Shown piece by piece: positions 1 to 11,456 of a DNA stretch of 64,000 bases. Position 1 is the first letter of the stretch. Every line of letters begins with the position of its first letter. The notes under the pieces are model-generated. The model was not told the DNA's origin. It saw only the letters and a program-made list of their open reading frames with translations, and searched no databases. Source of the DNA: Jaltomata sinuosa (taxonomy: Eukaryota; Streptophyta; Magnoliopsida; Solanales; Solanaceae); NCBI GenBank assembly GCA_003996215.1, contig QJPP01005278.1, forward strand, positions 1-64,000, given 5' to 3'. Position numbers and translations under genes: made by a program.

Positions 1-1435
1 CGAATGCAAAACTCGAATATAAATACATAAAGGAAACTACACCAACCCCAAGACTTGGTATCGACAGTACAGAAGCTTCTAATAGAATACAAGTGCTAGA
101 AGTAACAAAATACAACATAAATTGCCTCCGAAAGTACAAGGAGCAACAGTACAACAGATGAGATGTAGACAAGCCCCGACCGTCAGGCGCTCACCCTAGT
201 CTCAAAGATCCAAAAGCTGCACGATTCTCCAACGTGATCAACGGCGAAAGCTCAGCTAATATCTGCACAAAAAAGTGCAGAAGTGTAGTATGAGCACCAA
301 AACCACGGGTACTCAGTAGGTATCATAGGCCGACTAAGCGCATATAAGATATAAAAGCAGTAAGTAACAGATAGCAAGAAAGCAGTCACTGAGGCAATAA
401 GCAAGGCATAAGGAGCTAGCACAGATCATCCATAACCAAGATCTTCAAGTAACACATGCTAGCACAGAGATACAATCACACAGAATCACTGGTGAAGGAA
501 AGAAGAACGCACCTGGAGTCCTTGTACAACAATATAAGTAAGTAGAGAGAGAGTTGAGAAAATGGTGGTATACCGGTAACCTCAAGTGGAAGGAAAAGAC
601 GGAGAGCAGTCTAACATACTCAAAATGGAATAAACCAGTATAAGGAAATCATAACACCAATCCAATCATATGATAGCATAACCAGGGAATCACCTCACAA
701 GTACAACCCTAGGATGAAATAACTAGGCCACAATAACCAAGAGATACCACTCAGCTTCCCACAAGAATAGAACCAGAGTCTCACACTCTGCTCAGAAGGC
801 CACACAAAAGTGCCTCAATAATATAGGACTCTAAAGCCCTCTCAATAATCAAAAATCTCACAACCAAAGCCTCAACAGGCTAGCCAGTCACTAATCTTTC
901 AAGAACCGGGTGCCAAGACAAGCTCTAAGTAAAAACAGGAGTAAATATAGTCTACCTATAGTCCCAACGGCCGCCCATACAACCGAGGAACATAATCAAG
1001 TGAAAACAAACCCTCCGGCATCCCATACTACCAGAGCGTACACTGAATACACAACAAACAAGGGTGGAATCCAATGCATGATATGATATGATGTGAAATT
1101 GAACCTCTGTATGTACCTACTCCGGTGCCAATCAAGCCCAGCAGGCAGGTTCCATGGAAGGACTCAGCCTGTATACCTCTACTCCACCGTATACCCTTCC
1201 CTCTGGCGCACGCAGCCCGAAGCCCTAGGCCTGGAGCGGCAAGGTCCATGGAGGTCAACGACCCCATACTAAAACTCAGTATCAAGACATGTCATCCGGA
1301 AACAAGTCCGTGATCAAGATAGAGACCCAGTCTCAAGTATGCATGCCCAGACCCCGTCCAGGACTAAAGTAGTAGAAAATGCCTCAAAAACCCCTCCAAG
1401 GGTGTCCGGGCGTAACAAGGTCTAAAACTGTAGTA

Positions 1436-1573
1436 AATCAAGTCTAGTGCTCCGCCCCACAGAGACTAGTATCAGTAATAAAATCAAGTCTGGTGCTCTG
1501 CCCCGCAGAGACTAGTATCAGTAATAAAATCAAGTCTGGTGCTCTGCCCCGCAGAGACTAGTACCAGTAATAA
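1436..1573 (-). repeat. 3 x 46 bp tandem repeat with hairpin cores in E1 left LTR
   Basis: Units begin at 1436, 1482 and 1528. Units two and three contain CTCTGC-ccc-GCAGAG, a 6 bp stem with a three-base loop (1496-1510 in unit two). The first unit has a weaker version. The same array is present in the other LTR at 8641-8778, so it was present before insertion. Confidence 0.9.
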
Positions 1574-3068
1574 AATCAATGCGAAAACATCCAAAAATCC
1601 CCTTTTATATCAACAACAGTACCAAAAAGGGGCCCCCAAGGCCATGCAAATTTAGGAAAACTGTCAGTAGTGGCTCACAGCCAAAACTGTAGTAAAACAT
1701 GCAGGGAAAAACCTTTTTCATGGATGATATGCTCACACACAAATATAAAAGTAGCCCAACGGCTCACAATAATTCCTATCAGCCCTGCACAGACTCAATA
1801 GCTACTCAGCAGAAATAACTAGCCTAAAAGGATAATCTCTATGTCCGGGACTCGCGGACATTCCCAAATAGCCCACCATCTATGTTCCAGAGTCAATACA
1901 AGGCCACACAGGACCACAAAGGTAATATACATTACTACGCGAATACTACAAACAACATATGAAATAGACAGACAAAAGGCGGACAAGGTCTGGGGTACCA
2001 ACCTATAATAACCCATCCAAGGATGCTAATTAATGCAGTTATAGCCTATTTACGCAGAGTCTAGATAGGGGAAAACCATAACCTACCTGTCATCTGATGA
2101 CTAGCTGCGGGAACGGCATCGTCCAGAATCGAACAGCTCTAGGAAGCTCTGAATCACACAAAACGAATACTCTCAACTAAAGTCCCAAAGGTGTCTCTAT
2201 GAAGCCTGACCAACCAAGGTAATGGAACCATTGCTAGAATCGACAAGGCTGCAAGAACGAGCCATAGCCAATTGATAAGGTGTTAATGTCACACTCGCGA
2301 CCAACCAACTCCAAAGCATAAAAATGAGGCCAATAATAATAACAAATGGCAGCTAAATCCAACAACAATATGTTAACCACATCTCCAAGGAGCGACGAGC
2401 TCCCGAGGCACTATTTCAAGGCGTACTTCATGTCATTCAATCCAATAACCATCGTTCGTGACTCCAATAATAATCACACCAACTCCCAGTACCTCCAACA
2501 CCTTAACACCATCAACATACAACAATAACAACCCAATTTAATATGACAAAGGGGTTGCCCAGAGCCACAGATCCAAAATACCACTTCGTGGCTCAGAAAT
2601 CCATAAAACAATACTAGAACATATAATAACGAAGGAGGGTCATAGGAGGAAGGTTACCTCGACAAAAAGCTTTGAAAAAACAAGATAAACAAGCTGTTAT
2701 AAGGACCCACCACGAGCTGTAACAATATACGGTAAGAAAACATGACAAACATGCCGATAACGATAAGTTCTCCTCGGAATTGATTCCAAAGCTCAAATTA
2801 AGAATGAGTCAAGGATTTCCTTACCTTTCGATAATCAAATATAATAGCATAAAAATATCAGTTCCACGAACTGCCTCCTTGCAGTAGCAAAAAATGGATC
2901 CAAAACAATGAGAAAACTATACCACGATGATGAGCTCGCGACGTAGAGCAACTTCCGTTAAACTTCCGAATTGAAAGGATCAAGGTCTATGGATTATTTC
3001 TAAGGTTTGTATCTGTTTTTCTATGGTTTTGGTCTGTTTTTATGGGTTTAAAACGAAGGAGAAGCTGA

Positions 3069-3074
3069 TTTATA
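3069..3074 (-). promoter_or_regulatory. Candidate TATA box of E1 left LTR
   Basis: The minus strand reads TATAAA about 680 bp into the LTR. The same site is at 10280-10285 in the other LTR. Transcription would run toward lower coordinates. The position fits an LTR promoter, but no transcript evidence is available. Confidence 0.4.
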
Positions 3075-3754
3075 AAGGCAAACCGACTTAGGATGTGGGC
3101 CTCGCTTTGACGTGTCTGCTTGTGCAGTCTTACAAAAACATGAATATCTCTCTATTCTGAAGTTGTATGGACGAACGGTTTAGTGCGTTGGAAACTAAAC
3201 TCGTAGACCTTCGATTTGGTATATTTGGGGCCCACAAACTCTTTATAGATAGGGAGAAACGCCCCAAGACATTTAACCCAAATTTGAAGAGAATTCCTTA
3301 AAGGAATTTACAATAACTTTTTCCGACTTTTATTTCACAACTTGCTTGACTTCAAAACTTATCATACGACCATTTTGCGATTATAATACCTCATAACACA
3401 TCCTTCTTAGTATATTAGACACTATTAGTCTTACCCCAAAGGCACGGGTTACTTTAAATCTTCCAAACGGGCGAGGTGTTACACGAGGCATTTCTTTAAC
3501 TCAAACTTTCGAGTAAGGGATTCCTTTGACCAAGAACCTTGGTTTAATTCTTTGATATTACCAAGAATGTTGACGGAAGTCAACGATTTCCAAAGTTGAA
3601 GCTCTAAAATGAGGAACGGCCATAAAGACCAAACAAACGGCCTGGGCACCGAACTACCGGTCCCGACAAGCCATAAATGACTTGGGCCATTACAAGTAAG
3701 CTCTAATGGTACAAGGAAGGCGAAAATGTGTAAATGACCGGAAGGGTCATTACA

Positions 3755-3790
3755 TCATCCACTACTAAAAAGACTTTCGTCCCCGAAAGT
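3755..3790 (-). promoter_or_regulatory. E1 polypurine tract overlapping the end of pol
   Basis: On the minus strand, a purine-rich stretch (AGTAGTGGATGA) abuts the LTR start. Translated, this segment ends ...FSSG-stop, with the TGA occupying 3755-3757 immediately before the LTR. The same peptide ending is seen in E3 and E7. The tract would prime plus-strand DNA synthesis during reverse transcription. Confidence 0.75.
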
Positions 3791-6435
3791 CAAGAAAAAA
3801 GAAAATACCAGAGATTTAAGAACAACAGATACCACGCCCGTACTACTCTCTCGGACAACCCGGGTAACCTCCGCGTTCGGATGGCACCTAATAGAACAGA
3901 ACCAAAGAAAGCAACCAAGACTTAATTTCTTACTAGCCAAGCTAGATTTCAACCTCCAAAGATCTGCCAACCCAAACTGAACCTCGAGAATCTTAACCAA
4001 AACTCTAACTCATGAACCCGCTGTTCTGCAAAAGCCTTTTTTTTCTGAACTGAATCCTTTAGCACCACAAAAAGGAAGTTGCATACAAGCTGAACACTCA
4101 AACCACCCTCGAAGCATCAACTGACACACCGGAGATCCATAGTTCCTGCTTATACTTTACCACGAACGAAATCACCCATTTTATTCAAATGCGTTTTAAG
4201 CCAATATATAGGCTACTAGACTTTGCCATCCAAGATAACAACCCGTAGCATATTATTGAAACTAAAGTTACCTTCCTTGACTGACCACCAACAAACTAAC
4301 AAATATTTTTTCTAACATCAAATTCTCTAACTGAGCCGTGCCAGGTCTGAATCATCTTAAAGTGAATGAACCAGGGCAACCTGCCCAAAATACCCAAACC
4401 AAAACCATGATCCTGCAAGAAGTGTGGTAAGCTTACCACAAAGTCTGTAACCATGAGCCAAGCTCCCAACTCTAGAAAACACTACTGCTACTCCGAACAC
4501 TCGAACACCATTTGAATGTGAAATTGCCTTACGAATCTCACCTCAGGAAGAAGTCCACCATGCCACAAATATCAAGTCCAAACACCCCGAAGGCAAAGGA
4601 AAAAGGTGCCTGGGGTTCAAAGTTACCATCTAGCCATAGAAATTTTTGCATATACTTTCAACTCATTCCTTTGGATCGAATCAACCGCTCTACTAGTTCT
4701 GCAAACACCAACCACTTCGAAGCATATATCATAAAAAACTTCTAGTCCATACTGGCCGAGTCTAACCAACAGTGGAACCCCACATAAACAGCAACTCTGG
4801 AGGAATCAATTAAATAAGCTTTTAAATCCTTGGCAAATGAATGGCGATTACTAGTCTCTACGTATCATTAGAGCTCAAAATAGCCTCGCTAGTCTCAACC
4901 CGCACAAGCTGACCACATAAAGCATATACCACAGCTGAAGCTCAAACTTACGCCGCTGAGTCTGTCCAACCATGGTAGAAGAACCTCGTACTAAGTAGAA
5001 CACTGCTGAAATCTAGAATATCTCGCCTCTTGCAGAGGTTAGCCAAGGACTAGGTGTCCAAGGCCAATAGCCGCATCCACAACTGAAGTAAAGAAGCTAA
5101 GTTGCCCGCACCCACTGCCTCCCGGCACTAGGATGCTGCAACCAAATAGAAACTACCACGAACCATTCGATGTAACCTGCCAAGCCATGATTTTGAACCC
5201 CAACTTTCAAAACTGCCAACTAAAGCCTTGGTCGAACCAGGATGCTGCCAATGAACCCTTAGGAACCCAAGCCAACTAGGCCTGAATATGCAAATTGCCA
5301 ACACCGCAGTTGCTACTAAAACAAAACCAATCGATGGAAAACCCACATCAATATGTAGATGGCTGAATCGAATCACCGACACACAATTCCAAAGCAAACC
5401 TTCATCGCCACCTCAGGCAACTATGAGGACACATAAACACATACAAAGAGTTATCTCCATTGTTTTTCAACTAAACAAAAATGCTTCCTTAGCACATACT
5501 AAACCTTACAAATCCTTTCTCGAATAAGAACCTGAAGTCATTACCTTACTACTCATAGCTACACGTCAAATTCAATAAGGCAGAAGAAGAATGGGCCGGA
5601 TGCCCAACTCAACCGAAATGCTTACAAATACAACCTAACCACGAGGTTAAGATCAACACTTAGTCGAAAGTGCTTAAAGTTAAGACCCAATCACAATGCC
5701 AACATCCAGAGCTCATCGAAAGAACTTCGATCAAGATTCATTCCAACTGGAGCTAAAGATACAACAAAACATCCAACGGACCAGGAAGTGGAGGAGACTA
5801 TGGGAACAACCCATATACATACCAACCTCCTAAACTAATCAACAAAGAGGGTCGACTCTAGACACTCGAGAGACCAAACCAATCTATGCACACTAGCATA
5901 ACCAATACCTCCCAACTGAGGCAAAATCTCAACTCTGGCCCAACTACCGGTAATACACCGAACCATCACATGGATCTCTAGCCGCGCTAGATAATGGCCT
6001 AGGCAACAACGATCTAGGACCGCTCAACAAGGGAAACCCAACCAAAAGTCCAGAATCACAATAAAACAGGGGTAAGCCAATTAGAAACAGACTAACAAGA
6101 ACTACCCACGAGCTACAACTCCGGGAAAACACCTCTCAAGGCTAACTTATCCCTATCCACTACTAAAGAATAAACTACCAATAAAACAACGTATCGATAC
6201 TATAATTCAGGTAGCCAAACAACTTAAACAAGTAGCAGGTAGGCATAGAAGCAATTATAGAGTCGCAACACGAGCGGGACTAACATAAGTCAAAGGTAAC
6301 AAAAGCCTGACCTGGAGTAACGATGTCAAGAACCTCTACCTATGGCCCACCAAGAGGAGCATCAAGCTGATGGGGTCTAACTCTGGACTGAGTGGTCAAA
6401 ATTGAAGCCCCAACCAGCCCTCATTGGGGACAAAC

Positions 6436-6888
6436 TCAATAAAGGTGACCAATCTCTCCACAATGATAATAACCAGGCTGTCTGGGATACACAATCCTGG
6501 GGCAATTCCTAACTAAGTGCCCATTCTCACCACACCAAAAACAGCCTATACCAGATGAAACCCGACGGGAAAATCTCTCCTCGTACTCCAATACCGACAG
6601 ACAACCCTTCTGAAGAACTAGAAGCTCAACGATAACTGAAGCACCACTCACAGAACCAGGTACTGAAACACTCACCGGAGGACTCAGAGTCCTAGCCACG
6701 GTGTCCTGAAGAACTGAGGTAGCTATAAATCCAATCGAAGGCAGGTCTGACCCCACACCCGCTATCTGAGGCGGTAAACTCTCACTCTGAAGTCTTGGTG
6801 CTAATGGAAGCACTGAAGCAACAAGCACAGAAGCCTCAAGACCAACCGCTATCGCACTCGTCTGAGGCATCTCAGAATTAATGAACAA
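6436..6888 (-). pseudogene. E1 gag fragment with CCHC zinc knuckle
   Basis: A 150-residue open frame. Residues 1-90 are rich in Ser, Pro, Val and Ala, like the N-terminal linker of Tekay-type Gag. Residues 116-129 (bases 6502-6543) are CFWCGENGHLVRNC, a complete C-X2-C-X4-H-X4-C nucleic-acid-binding knuckle. A second, broken knuckle-like YHCGEIGHL lies at the C-terminus. The central Gag domain is missing: the linker runs almost directly into a short SVLEYEERF motif and then the knuckle, so an internal deletion is likely. In intact elements Gag packages the genomic RNA. Confidence 0.8.
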
Positions 6889-6980
6889 CTAAAGTTTTAG
6901 AATTCAATAGAGCCAGGAACGCACGATGATGAGCCAAGAAGATGAAATATTTCCTAAGAATGCCCTGTAGCCTCCCTCAT

Positions 6981-7008
6981 ATAGGATACGTACGTCATCG
7001 TACCAATC
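6981..7008 (-). promoter_or_regulatory. E1 leader stem-loop, 8-nt loop
   Basis: The minus strand reads GATTGGTACG - ATGACGTA - CGTATCCTAT. The loop-proximal six positions pair (one G-U). It lies 54 nt downstream of the PBS on the sense strand and just before the conserved GGAGGCTACAGGGCA stretch. An 8-base palindrome ACGTACGT covers 6988-6995. It has the same place as the hairpins in T, E2 and E6. Confidence 0.5.
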
Positions 7009-7062
7009 CATGAGACTCTACTTAGACACTTGATTCTGTACCATGACACCAGTGAACCTAGA

Positions 7063-7074
7063 GCTCTGATACCA
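7063..7074 (-). promoter_or_regulatory. E1 primer binding site (initiator Met-tRNA)
   Basis: The minus strand reads TGGTATCAGAGC, the standard plant Ty3/gypsy and Copia site complementary to the 3' end of initiator Met-tRNA. It is three bases inside the 5' LTR, whose edge is at 7078. Confidence 0.92.
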
Positions 7075-8640
7075 AGCTGTCACAACCCAATTTCTCAAGT
7101 CATGATGGCACCTACAATTTCCAGTAGGCGAACCAATTTCTGTAGCCCAGATTGGTTAGTAATGGGCTACTGCCTAACAAAAACGCACCAGCAAGCAGAA
7201 ATAAGCGAAAGCAAAACTTGAATATAAATACATAAAGGAAACTACACCAACCCCAAGACTTGGTATCGACAGTACAGAAGCTTCTAACAGAATACAAGTG
7301 CTAGAAGTAACAAAATAAAACATAAATTGCCTCTGAAAGTACAAGGAGCAATAGTACAACAGATGAGATGTAGACAAGCACCGACCGTCAGGCTCTCACC
7401 CTAGTCTCAAAGATCCAAAAGATGCACGAGTCTCCAACGTGATGAACAGTGAAAGCTCAGCTAATAATCTGCACAAAAAAGTGCAGAAGTGTAGTATGAG
7501 CACCAAAACCACGGGTACTCAGTAGGTATCATAGGCTGACTGAGCGCATATAAGATATAAAAGCAGTAAGTAACAGATAGGAATAAAGTAGTCACTGAGG
7601 CAATAAGCAAGGCACAAGGAGCTAGCACAGATCATCCATAACCAAGAGCTTCAAGTAACACATGCTAGCACAGAGATACAATCACACAGAATCACTGGTG
7701 AACGAAAGAAGAACGCACCTGGAGTCCTTGTACAATAATATAAGTAAGTAGAGAGAGAGTTGAGAAAATGGTGGTATACCGGTAACCTCAAGTGGAAGGA
7801 AAAGACGGAGAGCAGTCTAACATACTCAAAATGGAATCAACCAGTATAAGGAAATCATAACACCAATCAATTCATATGATAGCATAACCAGGGAATCACC
7901 TCACAAGTACAACCCTAGGATGAAATAACTAGGCCACAATAACTGAGAGATACCACTCAGCTTCCCACAAGAATAGAACCAGAGTCTCACCCTCTGCTCA
8001 GAAGGCCACACAAAAGTGCCTCAATAAGATAGGACTCTAAAGCCCTCTCAATAATCAAAAATCCCACAACCAAAGCCTTAAAATGATAGCCATCACTAAT
8101 ATTTCAAGAACCGGGTGCCAAGACAAGCCCTAAGTAAAAACAGGAGTAAATATAGTCTACCTACAGTCCAAACGGCCACCCATACAACCGAGGAACACAA
8201 TCAAGTGAAATCAAACCCACCGACATCCCATACTACCAGAGCGTACACTGAACACACAGCAAACAATGGTGGAATCCAATGCATGATAGGATATGATGTG
8301 AAATAGAACCTCCGTATGTACCTCCTCCGGTGCCAATAAGGCCCAGCAGGCAGGTTCGATGGAAGGACTCAACCTGTATACCTCTAGTCCACCGTATACC
8401 CTTCCCTCCGGCGCATGCAGCTCGAAGCCCCAGGCCTGGAGCGGCAAGGTCCATAGAGGTCCCCGACCCCATACTAAAACTCAGTATCAAAACATGTCAT
8501 CAGGAAGCAAGTCTGGGATCAAGATAGAGACCCAGTCTCAAGTATGCATGCCCAGACCCCGTCCAGAACTAAAGTAGTAGAAAATGCCTCAAAAACCCCT
8601 CCAAGGGTGCCCGGGCGTAACCAAGTCTAAAAGTGTAGTA

Positions 8641-8778
8641 AATCAAGTCTAGTGCTCTGCCCCGCAGAGACTAGTATCAGTAATAAAATCAAGTCTGGTG
8701 CTCTGCCCCGCAGAGACTAGTATCAGTTATAAAATCAAGTCTGGTGCTCTGCCCTGCAAAGACTAGTACCAGAAATAA
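8641..8778 (-). repeat. 3 x 46 bp tandem repeat with hairpin cores in E1 right LTR
   Basis: Units begin at 8641, 8687 and 8733 and match the array at 1436-1573. The first two units carry the perfect CTCTGC-ccc-GCAGAG stem; the third has changes in both arms. Confidence 0.9.
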
Positions 8779-10279
8779 AATCAATGTAAAAACATCCAAA
8801 AATCCCCTTTTCTATCAATAACAGTACCAAAAAGGGCCCCCCCGGGCCATCCAAATTTAGGAAAATTGTCAGTAGTGGCTCACAGCCAAAATTGTAGTAA
8901 AACATGCAGGGGAAAACCTTTTTCTTGGATGATATGCTCGCACACAAATATAAAAGTATCCCAACGGCTCACAACAATTCATATCAGCCCTGCACAGGCC
9001 CAATAGCTACTCAGCAGACATAACCAGTCTAAAAGGATAATCTCTATGTCTGGGACTCGCGGACATTCCCAAATATCCAACCATCTATGTTCCAGAGTCA
9101 AATCAAGGCCACACAGGACCACAAAGGTAATATACATTACTACGCGAATACTACAAACAACATATGAAATAGACGGACAAAAGGCGGACAAGGTCTGGGG
9201 TACCAACCTATAACAACCCATCCAAGGATGCTAATTAATGTAGTTATAGCCTATATATGCAGAGTCTAGATAGGGGAAAACCATAACCTACCTGTCATCC
9301 GATGACTAGCTGCGGGAACGGCATCGTCCAAACTCGAACAGCTCCAGGAAGCTCTAAATCACACAAAACAAATACTCTCAACTGAAGTCCCAAAGGCTTC
9401 TCTATGAAGCCTGACCAACCAAGGTAATGGAACAATTGCTAGAATCGACAAGGCTGCAAGAACGAGCCATAGCCAATTGATAAGGAGTTAATATCACACT
9501 CGCGACTAGCCAACTCCAAAGTATAAAATTAAGGCCAATAACAATAACAAATGGCAGCTAAATCCAACAACAATACATTAACCACATCTCCAAGGAGCGA
9601 CGAGCTCCCGAGGCACTATTTCAAGGCGTACTTCATGTCATTCAATCCAATAACCATCGTTCGTGACTCCAATAAGAATCACACCAACTCCCAGTACCTC
9701 CAACACCTTAACACCATCAATATACAACAATAACAACCCAATTTAATATGAAAAAGGGGCTGCCCAGAGCCACAGATCCAAAATACCACTTCGTGGCTCA
9801 GAAATCCATAAAACAATACTAGAACATATAATAACGAAGGAGGGTCATAGGAGGAAGGTTACCTCGATAAAAAGCTTTGAAATACCAAGCTAAACATGCT
9901 GTTATAAGGACCCACCACGAGCTGTAACAATATACGGCAAGAAAACACGACAAACATGCCGATAACGATAAGTTCTCCTGGGAATTGATTCTAAAGCTCA
10001 AATTAAGAATGAGTCAAGGATTTAGAACCCTTACATTCCGATAATCAAATGATAATAGCATAAAAATATCAGTTCCATGAACTGCCTCCTTGCAGTAGCA
10101 AAAAACAGAGCCAAAACGACGAGAAAACTTTACCACGATGATGAGCTTGCGACGTAGAGCAACTTCCGTTAAACTTCTGAATTGAAAGGATCAAGGTCTA
10201 TGGATTATTTCTAAGGTTTTTATCTGTTTTTCTATGGTTTTGGTCTGTTTTTATGGGTTTAAAACGAAGGAGAAGCTGA

Positions 10280-10285
10280 TTTATA
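10280..10285 (-). promoter_or_regulatory. Candidate TATA box of E1 5' LTR
   Basis: The minus strand reads TATAAA about 680 bp after the LTR start at 10965, the copy that would drive transcription of E1. It matches 3069-3074 in the other LTR. Confidence 0.4.
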
Positions 10286-10965
10286 AAGGCAAACCGACTT
10301 AGGATGTGGGCCCCGCTTTGACGTGTCTGCTTGTGCAGTCTTACAAAAACATGAATATCTCTCTATTCTGAAGTTGTATGGATGAACGGTTTAGTGCATT
10401 GCAAACTAAACTCGTAGACCTTCGATTTGGTATATTGGGGGCCCACTAACTCTTTATAGATAGGGAGAAACGCCCCAAGACATTTAACTCAAATTTGAAG
10501 AGAATTCCTTAAAGGAATTTACAATAACTTTTTCCGACTTTTGTTTCGCAACTTGCTTGACTTCAAAACTTATCATACGACCATTTTGCGATTATAATAC
10601 CTCATAACACATCCTTCTTAGTATATTATACACCATTAGTCTTACCCCAAAGGCACGGGTTACTTTAAATCTTCCAAACGGGCGAGGTGTTACACGAGGC
10701 ATTTCTTTAACTCGAACTTTTGAGTAAGGGATTCCTTTGACCAAGAACCTTGGTTTAATTTTTTGATATTACCAAGAATGTTGACGGAAGTCAACGATTT
10801 CCAAAGTTGAAGCTCTAAAATGAGGAACGGCCATAAAGACCAAACAAACGGCCCGAGCACCGAACTACCGGTCCCGACAAGCCATAAATGACTTGGGACA
10901 TTATAAGTAAGCTCTAATGGTACAAGAAAGGCGAAAATGTATAAATAACCAGAAGGGTCATTACA

Positions 10966-11395
10966 AGTAAGAAAGTATTGCTCAAAGTTTCAGCCATGAA
11001 GGGTGTTCTGCAGTTTGGGAAGCATTGTAAGTTGAGTCTGAGATATATTTGGCCATTTGAGATTCTTCATAGTGTTGGGCCGGTGGCCTATAAATTAGCA
11101 TTTCCTGCATATTTATCAGGAGTTCATCCTGTATTTCATGTGTCTATGCTTAAGAAATACCATTGAGATGGTGGCAACATATTTCACTGAGATTCGGTCC
11201 TATTGAATGAAAACCTCTCTTATTAAGAGGAAGTTGTTGCTATTCTTAATAGAGACATCAAGAAATTAAGAACTAACGATATTTCATCTGTAAAGGTCCA
11301 ATAGAAGAATTGTCCTATTGAGGAGGCCACTTGGGAGACTGAAGAAGACAAGCGTACCAAGTATCCACACTTGTTCATCAATTCAGGTAATCCTC
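10966..11395 (+). pseudogene. Element A integrase C-terminus and chromodomain remnant
   Basis: The frame enters mid-protein at VLLKVSAMKG and reads through YIWPFEIL...VHPVFHVSMLKKYH, the GPY/F-type C-terminal domain of Ty3/gypsy integrase. A stop follows at 11164-11166. Beyond it, matching blocks such as AILNRDIKKLRTNDI and EEATWETEEDKR identify a chromodomain, which marks the chromovirus branch and targets integration to chromatin. The upstream part of pol was cut off by insertion of E1. In-frame stops show it is dead. Confidence 0.87.
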
Positions 11396-11456
11396 ATATC
11401 CCTTATTTTATTCTTGTTGTCATTTGGGGACAAATAATTGCTTCATTGGTAACTGA

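Larger units (their letters stand above)
1..3754 (-). repeat. E1 left LTR (3' LTR of a minus-strand Tekay/Del-type element), cut by window start
   Basis: This is a direct repeat of 7206-10965. Position 1 aligns with 7206, so about 128 bp of this copy lie before the window. In the first ~135 aligned bases I count five differences, which points to a fairly recent insertion. The right edge is TTACA at 3754; read on the minus strand this is the LTR start TGTAATGACCC. The copy carries a 3 x 46 bp tandem block and a TATA-like site. Open frames inside it are short and not credible genes. Confidence 0.93.
3755..7077 (-). mobile_element. E1 interior, decayed gag-pol of a Tekay/Del-type chromovirus
   Basis: The interior is only 3.3 kb, against about 5 kb for a complete member, and most of pol cannot be read. 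A piece near 5000-5100 reads on the minus strand as the spacer between RNase H and integrase (a degenerate SLASL...LALDT-type motif, similar to 60860-60930). A gag zinc-knuckle fragment lies at 6436-6888. Between 3790 and 5000 and between 5100 and 6430 I see no intact domain, only diverged sequence. E1 therefore must have depended on proteins from another copy when it moved. Confidence 0.75.
7078..10965 (-). repeat. E1 right LTR (5' LTR), complete, 3888 bp
   Basis: On the plus strand it begins TGTCACAACCC and ends GGTCATTACA, giving the TG...CA termini of an LTR. It is flanked on the left by the PBS and on the right by AGTAA (10966-10970), the likely 5 bp target duplication whose partner is outside the window. 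Beyond 10965 the reading frame of another element's integrase begins abruptly, so this edge is an insertion boundary. Confidence 0.95.

Noticed and set aside
1436..1573. CRISPR-like regular repeats
   Set aside because: The units are directly adjacent without spacers, are few, and lie in a plant LTR.
7063..7074. tRNA gene at primer binding sites
   Set aside because: Only the 12-base complement of the tRNA end is present; no cloverleaf can be formed around it.
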